Positions 8,535-18,250 are shown, numbered from the stretch's first letter. The stretch is 64,000 bases of DNA from Pusillimonas sp. UBA6240 (GCA_002441445.1 DJWC01000147.1:160027-224026), one strand, 5' to 3'. Notes: generated from the sequence alone by a model not told the origin. Numbers and translations: made by a program.

Positions 8535-8942
8535 ATGATCAAAGGTGTTTATGGGCTGAACATCGCTGTGGCCGATCTTGATGGCGCCACAAAAAAATAC
8601 GAAAGCATACTCGGGGTGCCGGGTACTTTCATCACCGAAGAAAATTTCGCGTTTCCGGGCTTGAAGGGCACGAGTTTCAACGTCAACGGTTTTCACCTCA
8701 ACCTTATTGCGTCCACGCGGCCTGATACCTCAGTCGCGAGATTTATCGAGAAAAAGGGTGAGGGGGTTTTTTTGCTTTCGCTTGAAGTCGACGACCTGGA
8801 AAAGGCGCTGGGCGATATGCAAGGCCAAGGACTCACCCCCCTATTGAAGGACTCGGCAAAAGGGGTATTTGGCGAAGTCAACTTCATACATCCCAAAGAA
8901 ATGCACGGAGTGCAGCTCGAGGTCTTCAAGCCTGCGAAATAG
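8535..8942 (+). CDS. VOC-family (glyoxalase/epimerase-like) protein
   Basis: The 135-residue protein begins VYGLNIAVADLDGATKKYESILG, the usual opening of vicinal-oxygen-chelate proteins, and ends HGVQLEVFKP with the conserved metal-binding Glu. One VOC module made of two beta-alpha-beta repeats fills the length. The usual first metal ligand (His in the first strand) is replaced in NIAVADLD, so metal use is uncertain. Relatives include methylmalonyl-CoA epimerase, glyoxalase I and ring-cleavage enzymes. It heads a unit with a flavoprotein 41 bases downstream, suggesting a role in isomerising or cleaving the cluster's substrate. Confidence 0.8.
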   Translation: MIKGVYGLNIAVADLDGATKKYESILGVPGTFITEENFAFPGLKGTSFNVNGFHLNLIASTRPDTSVARFIEKKGEGVFLLSLEVDDLEKALGDMQGQGLTPLLKDSAKGVFGEVNFIHPKEMHGVQLEVFKPAK

Positions 8943-8983
8943 TAATAAGTCGCTTGTAACGGTTACTTATCCCAGGAGGCCTC

Positions 8984-10369
8984 ATGGCTGCCGACATTGA
9001 GCAGGAAAATGCGGATGTAATTGTGATAGGCGCGGGCGTGGCCGGCCTATTTGCCGCGGTCGAGGCTGCGGAAATGGACGCGTCTGTTGTATTGCTTGAA
9101 AGCCAGCCCGAAATCGGCGGCAGTTCACGGCTATCCGGCGGCTATGTCACGCTGTGCGAAACGGAACTCGAGCCGGGTTCGCGTGACGAGCTGCTTGCGG
9201 ATCTCGACGAAGCCCACCACCACGATAGCCACTTTGAATTGTCGCGCGTTTACACCGAGAACAGTGCAGACACCTATCTTCGTTTGAAAGACCTGGGGGT
9301 TGAATTCATAGGCACCATGCACTTTTCTCATATGAGCAAACCATGGGCCCATGAGCCCGGGGGCATAGGTGGCGGCGCGGAGCTGGTATTGAAGCTGGAG
9401 AAAGCAGCCAAGCGACGTGGCGTCAAAATTCTCGCGTCCACTCGTGCGCGCCGTCTTGTGCTCAACGAACAAGGACGCGTCACAGGCGTTGAAGTATCGC
9501 AGGATGGCAGCATAAATGTGCTGCGCGCGCGTCGCGCAGTTGTCTTGACCACCGGTGGATTCACGCGCAATCCAGAACTTATCAAAGAGCATGGTAAGGC
9601 GGGAGCCGAGAAAATTACACCGCTTACGGGACCGGGTTCACTGGGTGACGGCCTGTTGATGGGCAGGGATATCAATGCCGCCACGACCTATCTCGATATT
9701 GGCGTCGCGCCGACCGGTCCTGTGGACCCCGTGATGAATGCCATGTCGCTGGTCAACTATAAAGGCGCCATCCTCGTCAACAAGAATGGTCAACGCTTCT
9801 GCCGCGAGTCCGACGTTTATCTGGATCTTTCCTGGGCCGGGCTAAAGCAGCCTGAAACATTAATGATCCAGATCTATGACGCGGCAATCCGTCGGGATTA
9901 TATGCAATGGAAGCTGGCCCACGTGCTAGGGCTGTGCCGCGAAACCAAGGCCGGCACTCTCGAGGAACTGGGCGCCGCGCTGCATGCGTCGCACGGTGTG
10001 GATGCCCAAGGCCTGCGCCGGACTGTCGCCACTTATAACCGCTATGTAGAGGCAGGCCGGGATCCAGATTTCGACCGTACTCACTGTGTGGGTACAGCGG
10101 GCGATTTGCGCCCCTTGCTCGAGCCTCCGTTCTACGCCGCGGTGCTGGTACCCGGGACTACGCACTTTAATGGCGGGTTGCGGGTGAACCGGAACATGCA
10201 GGTGATCAATGCGCAGGGGGACATCATCCTGGGGCTGTATGCCGCCGGCGAAGTGACAGGCGGCTTTCACGGCGCCGGCTACATGTCGGGATCCTTTTTA
10301 GGAAGCTCTTTGATTTTTGGCCGCATCGCGGGAAAGAATGCAGCCGACGAAATTGCACGTGTGGTTTGA
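8984..10369 (+). CDS. FAD-dependent oxidoreductase, fumarate reductase flavoprotein family
   Basis: The 461-residue protein starts at ATG 8984 after CAGGAGG. It has an N-terminal dinucleotide fold (VIVIGAGVAGLFAAVEAAE, residues 13-32), an acidic strand end (VVLLESQPE), GSSRLSGGYV, and a C-terminal FAD-binding segment (HFNGGLRVNRN, LYAAGEVTGGFHGAGYMSGS). This FAD_binding_2 family includes fumarate and urocanate reductases, 3-ketosteroid dehydrogenases and other enzymes that introduce or remove C=C bonds. There is no signal peptide and no heme-binding domain, so it is a cytoplasmic one-domain member. In this cluster it may desaturate a ring or side chain. Confidence 0.87.
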   Translation: MAADIEQENADVIVIGAGVAGLFAAVEAAEMDASVVLLESQPEIGGSSRLSGGYVTLCETELEPGSRDELLADLDEAHHHDSHFELSRVYTENSADTYLRLKDLGVEFIGTMHFSHMSKPWAHEPGGIGGGAELVLKLEKAAKRRGVKILASTRARRLVLNEQGRVTGVEVSQDGSINVLRARRAVVLTTGGFTRNPELIKEHGKAGAEKITPLTGPGSLGDGLLMGRDINAATTYLDIGVAPTGPVDPVMNAMSLVNYKGAILVNKNGQRFCRESDVYLDLSWAGLKQPETLMIQIYDAAIRRDYMQWKLAHVLGLCRETKAGTLEELGAALHASHGVDAQGLRRTVATYNRYVEAGRDPDFDRTHCVGTAGDLRPLLEPPFYAAVLVPGTTHFNGGLRVNRNMQVINAQGDIILGLYAAGEVTGGFHGAGYMSGSFLGSSLIFGRIAGKNAADEIARVV

Positions 10370-10461
10370 ATCAGTATATGACGAACTTTGGAAGGCCGGG
10401 CGGTGATTGGGCGCGATACCGCTCAGGCGGCTGGACCATGACGAACCAATGAACGATTGAT

Positions 10462-11169
10462 ATGAGTAAAGCAAAACAGAAGATGCTTGGAATCAAAGAA
10501 AAACGGGAGCTTCAACGGCGCACTGTCATCGAAGCGGCCGCCAAGCTTTTCAGCCAAAAAGGGTATGCGGGCACCAGCATGCTGGACGTGGCGCGCGAAT
10601 TGGGAATAAGCAGGCCTGCACTGTATCACTATTTCGTCAGCAAGGAAGATGTGCTGACGACTTTAGTGAAAGAGGTAACCATCTACCTGGAAAACGTGGG
10701 CGATTCCCTGACGGCCGACGGATCGCGGGATCCGGCCGAAACACTATACGAGATGACGCGAAAAAATGTGTTGTTCATATTGAACAACACCGTCATGTTC
10801 AGGGTCGTCGAGCGTTCAGAGAATGACTTGCCTGATGACATTCGCCGGCTGAATGAACGGGCCAAGCGTGGTATTTACGATCGTTTTCGCATTGCCATCG
10901 AGCGAGGGATAAAAAGCGGCCATTTCAGAAAGGTGGACCCGGTCGTGGCGGCGTTCTCTGTTATTGGCTTGTGTAGCTGGTCGGCATGGTGGTATAGGCC
11001 TGACGGCCGGCTGAATCCCGACGAGATCGCGGACCAGGTTGCGATGATGGGCCTGGAGTCGGTCCGTGCCTCGGATGGCAAATCGATCAATCTGGATGAG
11101 TTGCGGCCCGCCATCGCCGATGCGCGCAAATCCCTCGAGAGGCTGTCGGATTTGGTGGGGAAAAGCTGA
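10462..11169 (+). CDS. TetR-family transcriptional regulator
   Basis: The 235-residue protein has the TetR helix-turn-helix at about residues 20-65 (AAAKLFSQKGYAGTSMLDVARELGISRPALYHYF) followed by a variable all-helical ligand domain. It begins with a lysine-rich stretch (MSKAKQKMLGIKEKRE). It sits between the flavoprotein and CoA-ligase genes in the same orientation and is the likely local repressor, perhaps released by a CoA ester of the pathway. The palindrome at 8490-8508 is the best candidate target in view. Confidence 0.92.
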   Translation: MSKAKQKMLGIKEKRELQRRTVIEAAAKLFSQKGYAGTSMLDVARELGISRPALYHYFVSKEDVLTTLVKEVTIYLENVGDSLTADGSRDPAETLYEMTRKNVLFILNNTVMFRVVERSENDLPDDIRRLNERAKRGIYDRFRIAIERGIKSGHFRKVDPVVAAFSVIGLCSWSAWWYRPDGRLNPDEIADQVAMMGLESVRASDGKSINLDELRPAIADARKSLERLSDLVGKS

Positions 11170-11240
11170 GGCCCACAGGTGGCCGCAAGATCCCGGCAAG
11201 CTTTGGCGATGTTTGACGAAAAGCCATGGAGATGACGTTA

Positions 11241-12650
11241 ATGAGTAATGCAATACCTTACTATTTCAGGTCGTTGGACTGGGATAAATTGATTGCGGAC
11301 TATCCTCCCCCTCCCGACTACGGCAGCACGGTCGGCGCGATGTCCGAGGAACAAATCCATGTCCTTCAGAACGAGCGCTTCATGGCACGCATGGATGACG
11401 CCTGGAAGCTGCCGTTCTATGCGCGCAGGTGGTCGACCGCTGGGTTGGAGCCGGGAGACATAAAAAGCCTGGACGATATCGAGAAGATTCCTACTTTCAA
11501 TAGTGACGATCTCAAGACGGCAATCGAGTCGGCGCCGCCGTTTGGAGATCATCATCCGTATCGTCGCGAAGATTTTGGCGATGTTCCTCTCAAGATTCAG
11601 ACCAGCGGCGGCACCACGGGCATGCCTCGCGTCACGCTATTCGACGCGATCGCCTGGGAAGTCCAGGGCATACAGACGGCTCGCGGCTTGTATGCCCAAG
11701 GTGCGAGGCCTGGCGATGTCATCCAGATCCCGTTTACGACGTCGCTGGCCAATGCCGGCTGGTCTGCATACAACGCTGTTTTCAATTGGTTGGGCTGTGT
11801 GCCCGTCACAACTGGTTCAGGCAAGGTGACGCCCAGCGAACGTCAATTGGAATTTGCCAAAGCCTGGGGCACCAATGGCTGGTATTGCTATGGGGATTAT
11901 CTTGGCCGGCTTACTCAAGTGGCCGAGCAAATAGGCTTCGATCTGCATCAACTGCCAACCAAGTATCTCTTTACCTTCCTGGGGCCGGACAGCGATGGTG
12001 CGTTGCGCCGTGGGCTCGAAGAGGCCTGGGGCGCGCCCGTCTACGACAACTACGGCTCGCATGAGGTGGGCCTGGTGGCGTGGGAATGCAAACACAAGCA
12101 GGACAAGCACATCAACGAAGACACGGCATTTATCGAGATCTGCGATGAGCGAGGCCGTCGTCTGCCCAGCGGCGAGGTGGGCAGTGTCGTTGTGACCAGC
12201 TTGCACCGCAGTGTGCCTCCGTTCATACGCTATGACCACCGCGACATGATGGCCATGTATCGGCATGAAAGGTGCGAGTGCGGCGTATGTTCGAAGAAGC
12301 TCTCGAATTTATTCGGCCGTATGGACGATATGGTCAAGCTGCGCGGCACCAATATCTATCCCATGAGCTGTCAGGGCACGATCAAGAAAGACCGTCGTAC
12401 CACAGGCGAGTTTTTGTGCGTGGTGTCGCATGTCGGCGAAGGCGTGGCGCGCCAGGATGAAATGGTGATCCGTGTGGAGCGCAAATCGGCTGCAGTAGAT
12501 GTACAGGCGCTGAGTAATGATTTGACTGCTCAGCTTAGCGCGGAGCTTGGGGCGCGCATTCGAGTCGAGATCGTCGAGTCCGGAGATCTCGACGAATACA
12601 CCAAATCGGGTGAAAAACCAAAGCGCTTGCTCGACTTGAGGAAGCGATAG
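11241..12650 (+). CDS. Phenylacetate-CoA-ligase-like AMP-forming acyl-CoA ligase
   Basis: The 469-residue enzyme is started at ATG 11241 because GGAG lies at 11228-11231; ATG 11226 is an alternative adding five residues. The ATP-binding loop is TSGGTTGMPR, the acceptor-side motif is YDNYGSHEVGLVAWEC, and a late GRMDDMVKLRGTNIYP closes the core, exactly the pattern of the PaaK family. Such enzymes adenylate a carboxylic acid and transfer it to CoA. With a Liv-type importer and beta-oxidation genes behind it, it should activate the imported acid. An aromatic or alicyclic acid is likely, but the substrate is not determined. Confidence 0.88.
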   Translation: MSNAIPYYFRSLDWDKLIADYPPPPDYGSTVGAMSEEQIHVLQNERFMARMDDAWKLPFYARRWSTAGLEPGDIKSLDDIEKIPTFNSDDLKTAIESAPPFGDHHPYRREDFGDVPLKIQTSGGTTGMPRVTLFDAIAWEVQGIQTARGLYAQGARPGDVIQIPFTTSLANAGWSAYNAVFNWLGCVPVTTGSGKVTPSERQLEFAKAWGTNGWYCYGDYLGRLTQVAEQIGFDLHQLPTKYLFTFLGPDSDGALRRGLEEAWGAPVYDNYGSHEVGLVAWECKHKQDKHINEDTAFIEICDERGRRLPSGEVGSVVVTSLHRSVPPFIRYDHRDMMAMYRHERCECGVCSKKLSNLFGRMDDMVKLRGTNIYPMSCQGTIKKDRRTTGEFLCVVSHVGEGVARQDEMVIRVERKSAAVDVQALSNDLTAQLSAELGARIRVEIVESGDLDEYTKSGEKPKRLLDLRKR

Positions 12651-12692
12651 AACGTAGTTGGTAAAGGCTGTCCATTTAATCGGGAGACAACA

Positions 12693-13916
12693 ATGTTTCA
12701 AATACGCAATAAAACAATTCTTGCCGCGGCGGTAAGCGCGCTTACTTCGCTTATCGGCATCGGCGCCGCATATGCGGCTGGCGCACCCAAGGGCGACCCC
12801 GTCGTTATCGGCGTGATCGAAGATCGTTCCGGATCCGCCACATTCTATTCGCAGGAATCCGTGAAGGCGATCAAGCTGTTCGCCGAGTCGATCAACAAGG
12901 GCGAGGTCGCTTATATGGGGGGCACGGCCGGTAGTGACGCCGGCATTCAAGGCCGCCCCATCGAGCTTATTTTCGAGGACGATGAAAATAACGCCAACCT
13001 TACTGTCGTCAAGTCGCGCCGCTTGATCGAGCGTGGCGCCGACATATTGTTCTTCCTGTCGGGGTCCGGCGCCACTATGCAGGGCCGCGTAGTATGCGCG
13101 GAGCAGAAGATACTCTGCATAGCGCCCACCAACGTCAGTTCGCGGCTGGTCAGCCCGCCCAATAATGAATATATCTTCACGATGGCTCCCATCAGCGAGA
13201 TCAGCGGAAGTGCTTATATCGACGCATGGAAGAAACTCGGCTTTAAACGGATAGCGGTCATTTCGGACAGCTCGCCCACCAGCCGCGTCGTGCGGGACGC
13301 TTATAAGAAGACCTGGGAAGCCGCCGGTTTTGAAACCGTAGCCGATGAAATGATGGAAATCGGCTCCACGGACGCCAACTCGCAGGTCATGCGGGTGCGC
13401 GGCCAAAACCCCGATGTGGTTTTCGATTCCTTTGCTTCAGCAGCCGAGTCGGCGGCGATGTACAAAAGTCTTCAGCGCTTCGGCGTCAAAGCGCAACGTT
13501 GGGCGCAGAACAATTTGACCGCTACGCCGAAGATCTGGGAATTGGCCGGCAATGCGGTCGATGGCACGCTGGTCGTCGATCCGATCGGCCCGGGCAACCC
13601 CAATACCGATGCGGTCAAGGCGATTTACGAGAAAACCCACGGGAAAGATACGTTTGTCTGGCTGCATGCCGTTGTTTGGGATGGCCTAATGCTGGTGAAA
13701 ACGGCGGCGAAGTCGGCGAAATCGCTGGAGGGCACTGCACTGCGCGACGCCGTGGAAAAAATCACGGCATTCCCCTCGGCCTTCGGCCAGAAGGGCAATA
13801 CCCTGAACTTCGCGCGGGGCGTGCATAACGGAACCTCGGAAAAAGGCCTCGTCATCGTGCAGTTCAAGAACCAGAAGCCTTCTGTTCTGTGGGATGTCTA
13901 TCAGCCGACCAAGTAA
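12693..13916 (+). CDS. Branched-chain amino acid type ABC transporter substrate-binding protein
   Basis: The 407-residue protein begins with a signal peptide (residues 1-29, ending AAYA) behind a CGGGAGA site. The mature chain begins with PVVIGVIEDRSGSATFYSQE and continues with strand/helix patterns of the LivJ/type 1 periplasmic-binding fold, including FEDDENNANL and SRLVSPPNNEYIF. Receptors of this family in degradative clusters often bind aromatic or other organic acids rather than leucine. It is the first gene of a five-gene ABC set. Confidence 0.9.
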   Translation: MFQIRNKTILAAAVSALTSLIGIGAAYAAGAPKGDPVVIGVIEDRSGSATFYSQESVKAIKLFAESINKGEVAYMGGTAGSDAGIQGRPIELIFEDDENNANLTVVKSRRLIERGADILFFLSGSGATMQGRVVCAEQKILCIAPTNVSSRLVSPPNNEYIFTMAPISEISGSAYIDAWKKLGFKRIAVISDSSPTSRVVRDAYKKTWEAAGFETVADEMMEIGSTDANSQVMRVRGQNPDVVFDSFASAAESAAMYKSLQRFGVKAQRWAQNNLTATPKIWELAGNAVDGTLVVDPIGPGNPNTDAVKAIYEKTHGKDTFVWLHAVVWDGLMLVKTAAKSAKSLEGTALRDAVEKITAFPSAFGQKGNTLNFARGVHNGTSEKGLVIVQFKNQKPSVLWDVYQPTK

Positions 13917-13924
13917 GGGCAGCC

Positions 13925-14791
13925 ATGTTACTTAGCATCGTTTCTTCTGGCATAGGGATAGGCGCGCTATATGGCTTGGTCGCCCTGGGATATTTTTTGT
14001 TTTTCCAGGCGACGGCCGCCATCAATTTCGCGATAGGCGCCATCGTCATGTTCGCGGGCATGGCATTGGCGGTGATCTCCAAGGACCTGGGCCAGGCGTG
14101 GATGATCGCCGTGCTGATTGCCGTAGCACTGGCTATTTTACTTGCCTGGATTTCGGAAGCGGCCATACTGCGTCCGATTCTTGCCAGGAGCAGCGATGAG
14201 TTCGGCGCCGTGGTGGCGATCGTGGCATTGATGTTTGTCATCGAACAGTTGGCCGGCGTCATTTTTGGCCGGCGACCCATCCAGGGCAAGCAATTGTTCG
14301 ATGCCATCTACTTTGTCGGCGATGGCATCATTGAAAGCCGTTTCGTCTGGAATCTCGCTATTTCGTTGATCGTCTTCGCAGTGGTCGTCGCCTGGCTCAG
14401 GTATGGCAGATATGGCCGCATGTTGCGCGCGGCCGGCGATAACGAAGCGGCGGCGCGTGTCCTGGGGCTGCCCATTCGCCGCATCAAGTTCGCAGCGGTC
14501 TTTGCGACAGGCGCCGTCTGCGCCGTGGCGGGGGTGCTTTACGCGTCGCAGGCGCCGCTGAACTTCCATTCTCATCTCGCATTTGCCATTGCCGGTTTCA
14601 TAGCCTTCGTGATCGGCGGCACGGGTAGCGCCTGGGCTCCCCTGGTTGGAGGGATCCTGCTGGGTTTGATCGAAGCGCTCACTATCTGGTTTCTCGGCGG
14701 GGGCGCGCGTGATTACATGTTGCTGCTGCTGGTGCTCGTGGTGTTCTCCGTCAGGCCGGAAGGCATATTCACCGTTCGGGTGCGGACCTAA
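13925..14791 (+). CDS. ABC transporter permease, LivH type
   Basis: The 288-residue protein starts at ATG 13925, 8 bases after the receptor stop; a longer frame would overlap that gene. It has about eight hydrophobic helices and the LivH hallmark region GRYGRMLRAAGDNEAAARVLGLP near residues 160-185, the cytoplasmic loop that contacts the ATPase. It pairs with the LivM-type permease downstream to form the membrane channel. Confidence 0.9.
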   Translation: MLLSIVSSGIGIGALYGLVALGYFLFFQATAAINFAIGAIVMFAGMALAVISKDLGQAWMIAVLIAVALAILLAWISEAAILRPILARSSDEFGAVVAIVALMFVIEQLAGVIFGRRPIQGKQLFDAIYFVGDGIIESRFVWNLAISLIVFAVVVAWLRYGRYGRMLRAAGDNEAAARVLGLPIRRIKFAAVFATGAVCAVAGVLYASQAPLNFHSHLAFAIAGFIAFVIGGTGSAWAPLVGGILLGLIEALTIWFLGGGARDYMLLLLVLVVFSVRPEGIFTVRVRT

Positions 14792-14812
14792 GTCGAGGAA
14801 CAAAACTACATC

Positions 14813-15811
14813 ATGAACACGACACAGACTCACCAACAAAGGCTTGCGCGAGCGCTGCGCACGGAAAGCCTGCTGGGTTTGCTGGGCACGCTCGCATTCG
14901 TTATTTTTGTAGGAGGCCAGGTATATCGACAAGACCTCGGCATTCTGGTCATCGTATACGCCTTGCTGGCGCTAGGCATGTATTTGCCATTGGCCTTGGG
15001 TGGAAGGCTTTCTCTTGCTTATAACGCCTACTTTGCCATCGGGGCCTATTCTGTTGCGATCACTGGACAGCAGGGCGGCGCTTTGCTATGGCTCGCACCC
15101 ATACTGGGCGTCGGCTTGTCCATGCTGACCGCCGCTATTCTTGCCATCGTTACGCGCAAGTTATCCGGATTTCACTTGGCGGTCGCCACCATGCTGTTCG
15201 GTATTGTGGTGCACACCTGGTTGATCCATTCAGGAAACTGGGCAGGCGGTCCGGAAGGTATCGGCGGCATTCCGCGCCTGTTCCTGTTTGGCTGGGAGCT
15301 TGGCCGCACTGAGTTGATCGCCGTCGGGGCGCTACTGGTCTGGGTCATCGCCACGGCCATCGTCCATTACCGGACATCATTTTTTGGTGTCGCCTTACGG
15401 GCCCAGCGCGAAACCGTGCCGGCGGCGCAGGCCTGCGGGGTGCCCATAGTAAGCCTGCGCATCATCTCCCTGGCCTTGGGCGCCGGCATTGCATCCATTG
15501 CGGGCATGTTGCTGGCGCTCATGAATCAATTCATCCTGCCTGAATCATTTGGCATAAAGGTGGTGTTTCTGGTGCTGTTCATGCCTATTCTGGGAGGCAT
15601 GTTCACTCCGTGGGGTTCCGTGCTCGGGGCGCTCATTGTGGTGTTCTTCACGCTAGGGTTCGATTTTTTTGAAGGCCCGGGCGTGCTTACCTTCGGCATT
15701 CTCGCCTTGATCATTCTCCTGGTATTCCCGCAGGGCGTGCTGGGTGGATTGGCTGCGCTGCGGCAACGCTTCAAGAAGCCCGGTGTGGCGAAGGGAGGGT
15801 CACTAACATGA
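14813..15811 (+). CDS. ABC transporter permease, LivM type
   Basis: The 332-residue protein has a hydrophilic N terminus of about 20 residues, then eight to ten membrane helices. LGGRLSLAYNAYFAIGAYSVA and the later loop FFGVALRAQRETVPAAQACGVP are typical of LivM. The gene ends in an ATGA overlap with the LivG-type ATPase, so translation is coupled. Confidence 0.9.
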   Translation: MNTTQTHQQRLARALRTESLLGLLGTLAFVIFVGGQVYRQDLGILVIVYALLALGMYLPLALGGRLSLAYNAYFAIGAYSVAITGQQGGALLWLAPILGVGLSMLTAAILAIVTRKLSGFHLAVATMLFGIVVHTWLIHSGNWAGGPEGIGGIPRLFLFGWELGRTELIAVGALLVWVIATAIVHYRTSFFGVALRAQRETVPAAQACGVPIVSLRIISLALGAGIASIAGMLLALMNQFILPESFGIKVVFLVLFMPILGGMFTPWGSVLGALIVVFFTLGFDFFEGPGVLTFGILALIILLVFPQGVLGGLAALRQRFKKPGVAKGGSLT

Positions 15812-16566
15812 GCTATCTGCGTTGTGATGAGGTTCTCAAGTCATATGGAGGCGTGAAGGTTCTTCTCGGCGTGAACTTTGAAGTCAACGGCGGCGAAATC
15901 CTGGGGTTGCTGGGAACCAATGGTGCGGGCAAATCCACTCTGATCGATATCATTTCCGGCATCACGCCGTTGGACTCCGGCGCCATTTATCTTGGCGAGC
16001 ACGAAGCAAGAGGACTGGGCAGCGAAAAGCGGGCCTATCAAGGCTTGGCGCGCACCTTCCAGCACCCCCAGGTAGCCAAGGAGCTGACGCTGCGGGAGAA
16101 CGTGCTCATCGGCGCCAGCGTTAGCGAACTGAAGGGCTTGCCGCGTGTTTTCAGTTCGGCGCTGGGCGGTTTCTTCAAGGGATGGGGAGCGTTAAGCGAG
16201 CAGGTCGAGCAGGTATGCGCCGATGTGGCGCTGACCGACATCGATCGCTTGGCCGGTGAAGTCACTTTTGGTGAATTTCGCTTGGTAGAAATTGCGCGCA
16301 TCTTGATGCAGAAGCCCAAGGTCGTGCTATTGGATGAGCCCTTCTCCGGCGTCGGAGACAGCGGCATACAGGGCATTATTTATTCGCTTGGCAAGCTCAA
16401 GGCCGCGGGAGCCGCCGTGCTGCTCGTCGACCACAATATCGACATTCTGGCGCCTCAAGTCGATCGCATGGCGCTCCTGGCGCAGGGAAGGATCGTGGTG
16501 CAAGGTGATGTTCAGTCATGCCTGACCAGCCCCGTCTTCCGTGAGACATATATTGGAGTGAGCTGA
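15808..16566 (+). CDS. ABC transporter ATP-binding protein, LivG type
   Basis: The 252-residue ATPase has Walker A GTNGAGKST (about residues 36-44), the family's RTFQHPQ Q-loop, a weakly conserved signature (GEVTFGEFRLVEIAR) in place of the usual LSGGQ, Walker B VVLLDEPFSGV and the switch His in DHNID. The degenerate signature motif is the odd point. It is coupled to the neighbours on both sides (4-base overlap before, zero gap after). Confidence 0.9.
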   Translation: MSYLRCDEVLKSYGGVKVLLGVNFEVNGGEILGLLGTNGAGKSTLIDIISGITPLDSGAIYLGEHEARGLGSEKRAYQGLARTFQHPQVAKELTLRENVLIGASVSELKGLPRVFSSALGGFFKGWGALSEQVEQVCADVALTDIDRLAGEVTFGEFRLVEIARILMQKPKVVLLDEPFSGVGDSGIQGIIYSLGKLKAAGAAVLLVDHNIDILAPQVDRMALLAQGRIVVQGDVQSCLTSPVFRETYIGVS

Positions 16567-17271
16567 ATGAGTACTGTATTCGCGCTGGATGCGCGCTCCG
16601 TAACGGTCCGCTACGGAAGCGTCGAGGCGGTGACCGACGCTGCGATGTTTGCCCATCCCGGTACCATCACCGCCATTGTCGGCCCCAACGGAGCGGGCAA
16701 GAGCAGCTTCTTTCTGGCCATGATGGGCGCCTTGAAAGCTCCCGGAAGCAAGGTAAGCGTTGCGGGCGATAGCCTGGATGCGCTCGGCCCAACGGGGCGC
16801 GCGCGGCGCGGACTGGTGCTGGTTCCGCAGGGCCGTCAAATTTTTCCGCGCTTGACGGTCGAAGAGAACCTGAAAGTCATCGTCGATGCGTTATCGCTGG
16901 ATAAGACGCGTGTAGAGGCGGCGATAGAGCGTTTTCCCAGATTGAAGGAACGGCGCAGCGTTGCTGCGGGTACCTTGAGCGGCGGAGAGCAACAGATGCT
17001 GGCCCTGGCGCGAGCCCTGATGACGGATCCAAAAGTCCTTTTGCTGGATGAGCCGATGCTGGGCCTCGCTCCCGTCATTGTCGAGCAGGTGATCGAACTC
17101 TGTTCTCGATTGGCTGAAGAAGGTATTGCCGTGGTGATCGCCGAGCCGTCCGTGCGCCTGGTAGGGCGTAATGTAGATAGAGGCTACGTCATGATACGCG
17201 GAAGAATCAGCCAAGAAATCAAGGGGCTACCCATGATCGAGCAGGAGTACATGCGCCTGCTGGGCATGTAG
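16567..17271 (+). CDS. ABC transporter ATP-binding protein, LivF type
   Basis: The 234-residue ATPase starts immediately after the LivG-type stop. Walker A is GPNGAGKSS, the Q-loop lies in LVPQGRQIFPRLTVEENL (a LivF hallmark), the signature is LSGGEQQMLALARAL and Walker B is VLLLDEPMLGLAP. The usual switch histidine position reads EPSVRL instead of EQN. It completes a heterodimeric ATPase pair with the preceding gene. Confidence 0.9.
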   Translation: MSTVFALDARSVTVRYGSVEAVTDAAMFAHPGTITAIVGPNGAGKSSFFLAMMGALKAPGSKVSVAGDSLDALGPTGRARRGLVLVPQGRQIFPRLTVEENLKVIVDALSLDKTRVEAAIERFPRLKERRSVAAGTLSGGEQQMLALARALMTDPKVLLLDEPMLGLAPVIVEQVIELCSRLAEEGIAVVIAEPSVRLVGRNVDRGYVMIRGRISQEIKGLPMIEQEYMRLLGM

Positions 17272-17300
17272 TTCCGTTAGCGCGTCTAAAGAAGCTGATC

Positions 17301-18176
17301 ATGCATACACATCATGTGCGTTCCGGCGCCCATCCATATCGTTTCGCTAATCGCGATGGTTTGACCTTGGCCGCCGATATTGGGGGCGATCCGCAAGCGC
17401 AGCCGATCATACTTCTGCACGGCGGCGGCCAAACCCGGCATTCCTGGCGCCAAACATTCGAAGAACTGGTGTCTCGCGGCTACCGGGCAATCAGCCTGGA
17501 CGCGCGAGGCCATGGCGACAGCGATTGGGCGCCCGATGGCGACTATCGGCTCGAAACGCTGGGCCGCGATTTGCTTGACGTCATTGCAACGCTGTCCCGG
17601 AAGCCGGTCGTCGTGGGAGCCTCCATGGGTGGCATGACGGCTCTTTTCGCCGCGGGTCTGGCCAAAGAGCAAATTGCGCATTCCGTCATTCTGGTTGATG
17701 TGGTGCCTGGATTGGATGCGCAGGGTTCGCAACAGATCGTGGATTTCCTGCAAAGGCATATGGGGGGCTTCGATAGCCTGGAACAGGCGGCGGATGCCGT
17801 ATCCGCCTATAACCCCCACCGGCCGCGGCCGAAAGATATCAGCGGCCTGATGAAGAATTTGCGCACCCATGACGATGGACGATTGTATTGGCACTGGGAT
17901 CCCGTATTTTTTACGACTTCCGATTTGATCGAGCCTCTTGTTTTTCGCGAGCGGCTATATGCGATCTGCGCGTCCATCGCTGTCCCCGTGTTGCTGGTCA
18001 AGGGCATGTACAGCAATGTGGTAACGGATGAAGGCGTTGCAGAGTTCCGCCGGCGGCTGCCGCATTTACATGTGTTCGAGGTCAGTGGCGCGGGCCACAT
18101 GATCACAGGCGACCGTAACGACCTGTTCAATGAAGGCGTGCTCAAGTTTATTCACGAGTGCACCGGCGCCATATAG
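17301..18176 (+). CDS. Alpha/beta hydrolase
   Basis: The 291-residue hydrolase shows the HGGGQTRHSW oxyanion strand near residue 40, the nucleophile elbow GASMG with Ser108, and a C-terminal GAGHM with His266; an acid residue lies between. No signal peptide. Position between the importer and the SDR/ACAD genes suggests a role in hydrolysing an ester, a ring-cleavage product or a CoA thioester of the pathway. The substrate cannot be inferred further. Confidence 0.88.
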   Translation: MHTHHVRSGAHPYRFANRDGLTLAADIGGDPQAQPIILLHGGGQTRHSWRQTFEELVSRGYRAISLDARGHGDSDWAPDGDYRLETLGRDLLDVIATLSRKPVVVGASMGGMTALFAAGLAKEQIAHSVILVDVVPGLDAQGSQQIVDFLQRHMGGFDSLEQAADAVSAYNPHRPRPKDISGLMKNLRTHDDGRLYWHWDPVFFTTSDLIEPLVFRERLYAICASIAVPVLLVKGMYSNVVTDEGVAEFRRRLPHLHVFEVSGAGHMITGDRNDLFNEGVLKFIHECTGAI

Positions 18177-18250
18177 CCCATGTCGGGCCGAATGCCTATC
18201 AAGGCCAGGCTGCGTCGGGCAGACGAACTATGAAAAAGGGAAAAGGCGAC

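Noticed and set aside
8943..8983. Short symmetry GTAAC-G-GTTAC between VOC and flavoprotein genes
   Set aside because: Only 11 bases within a 41-base gap; likely chance, and no regulator or terminator role can be argued.
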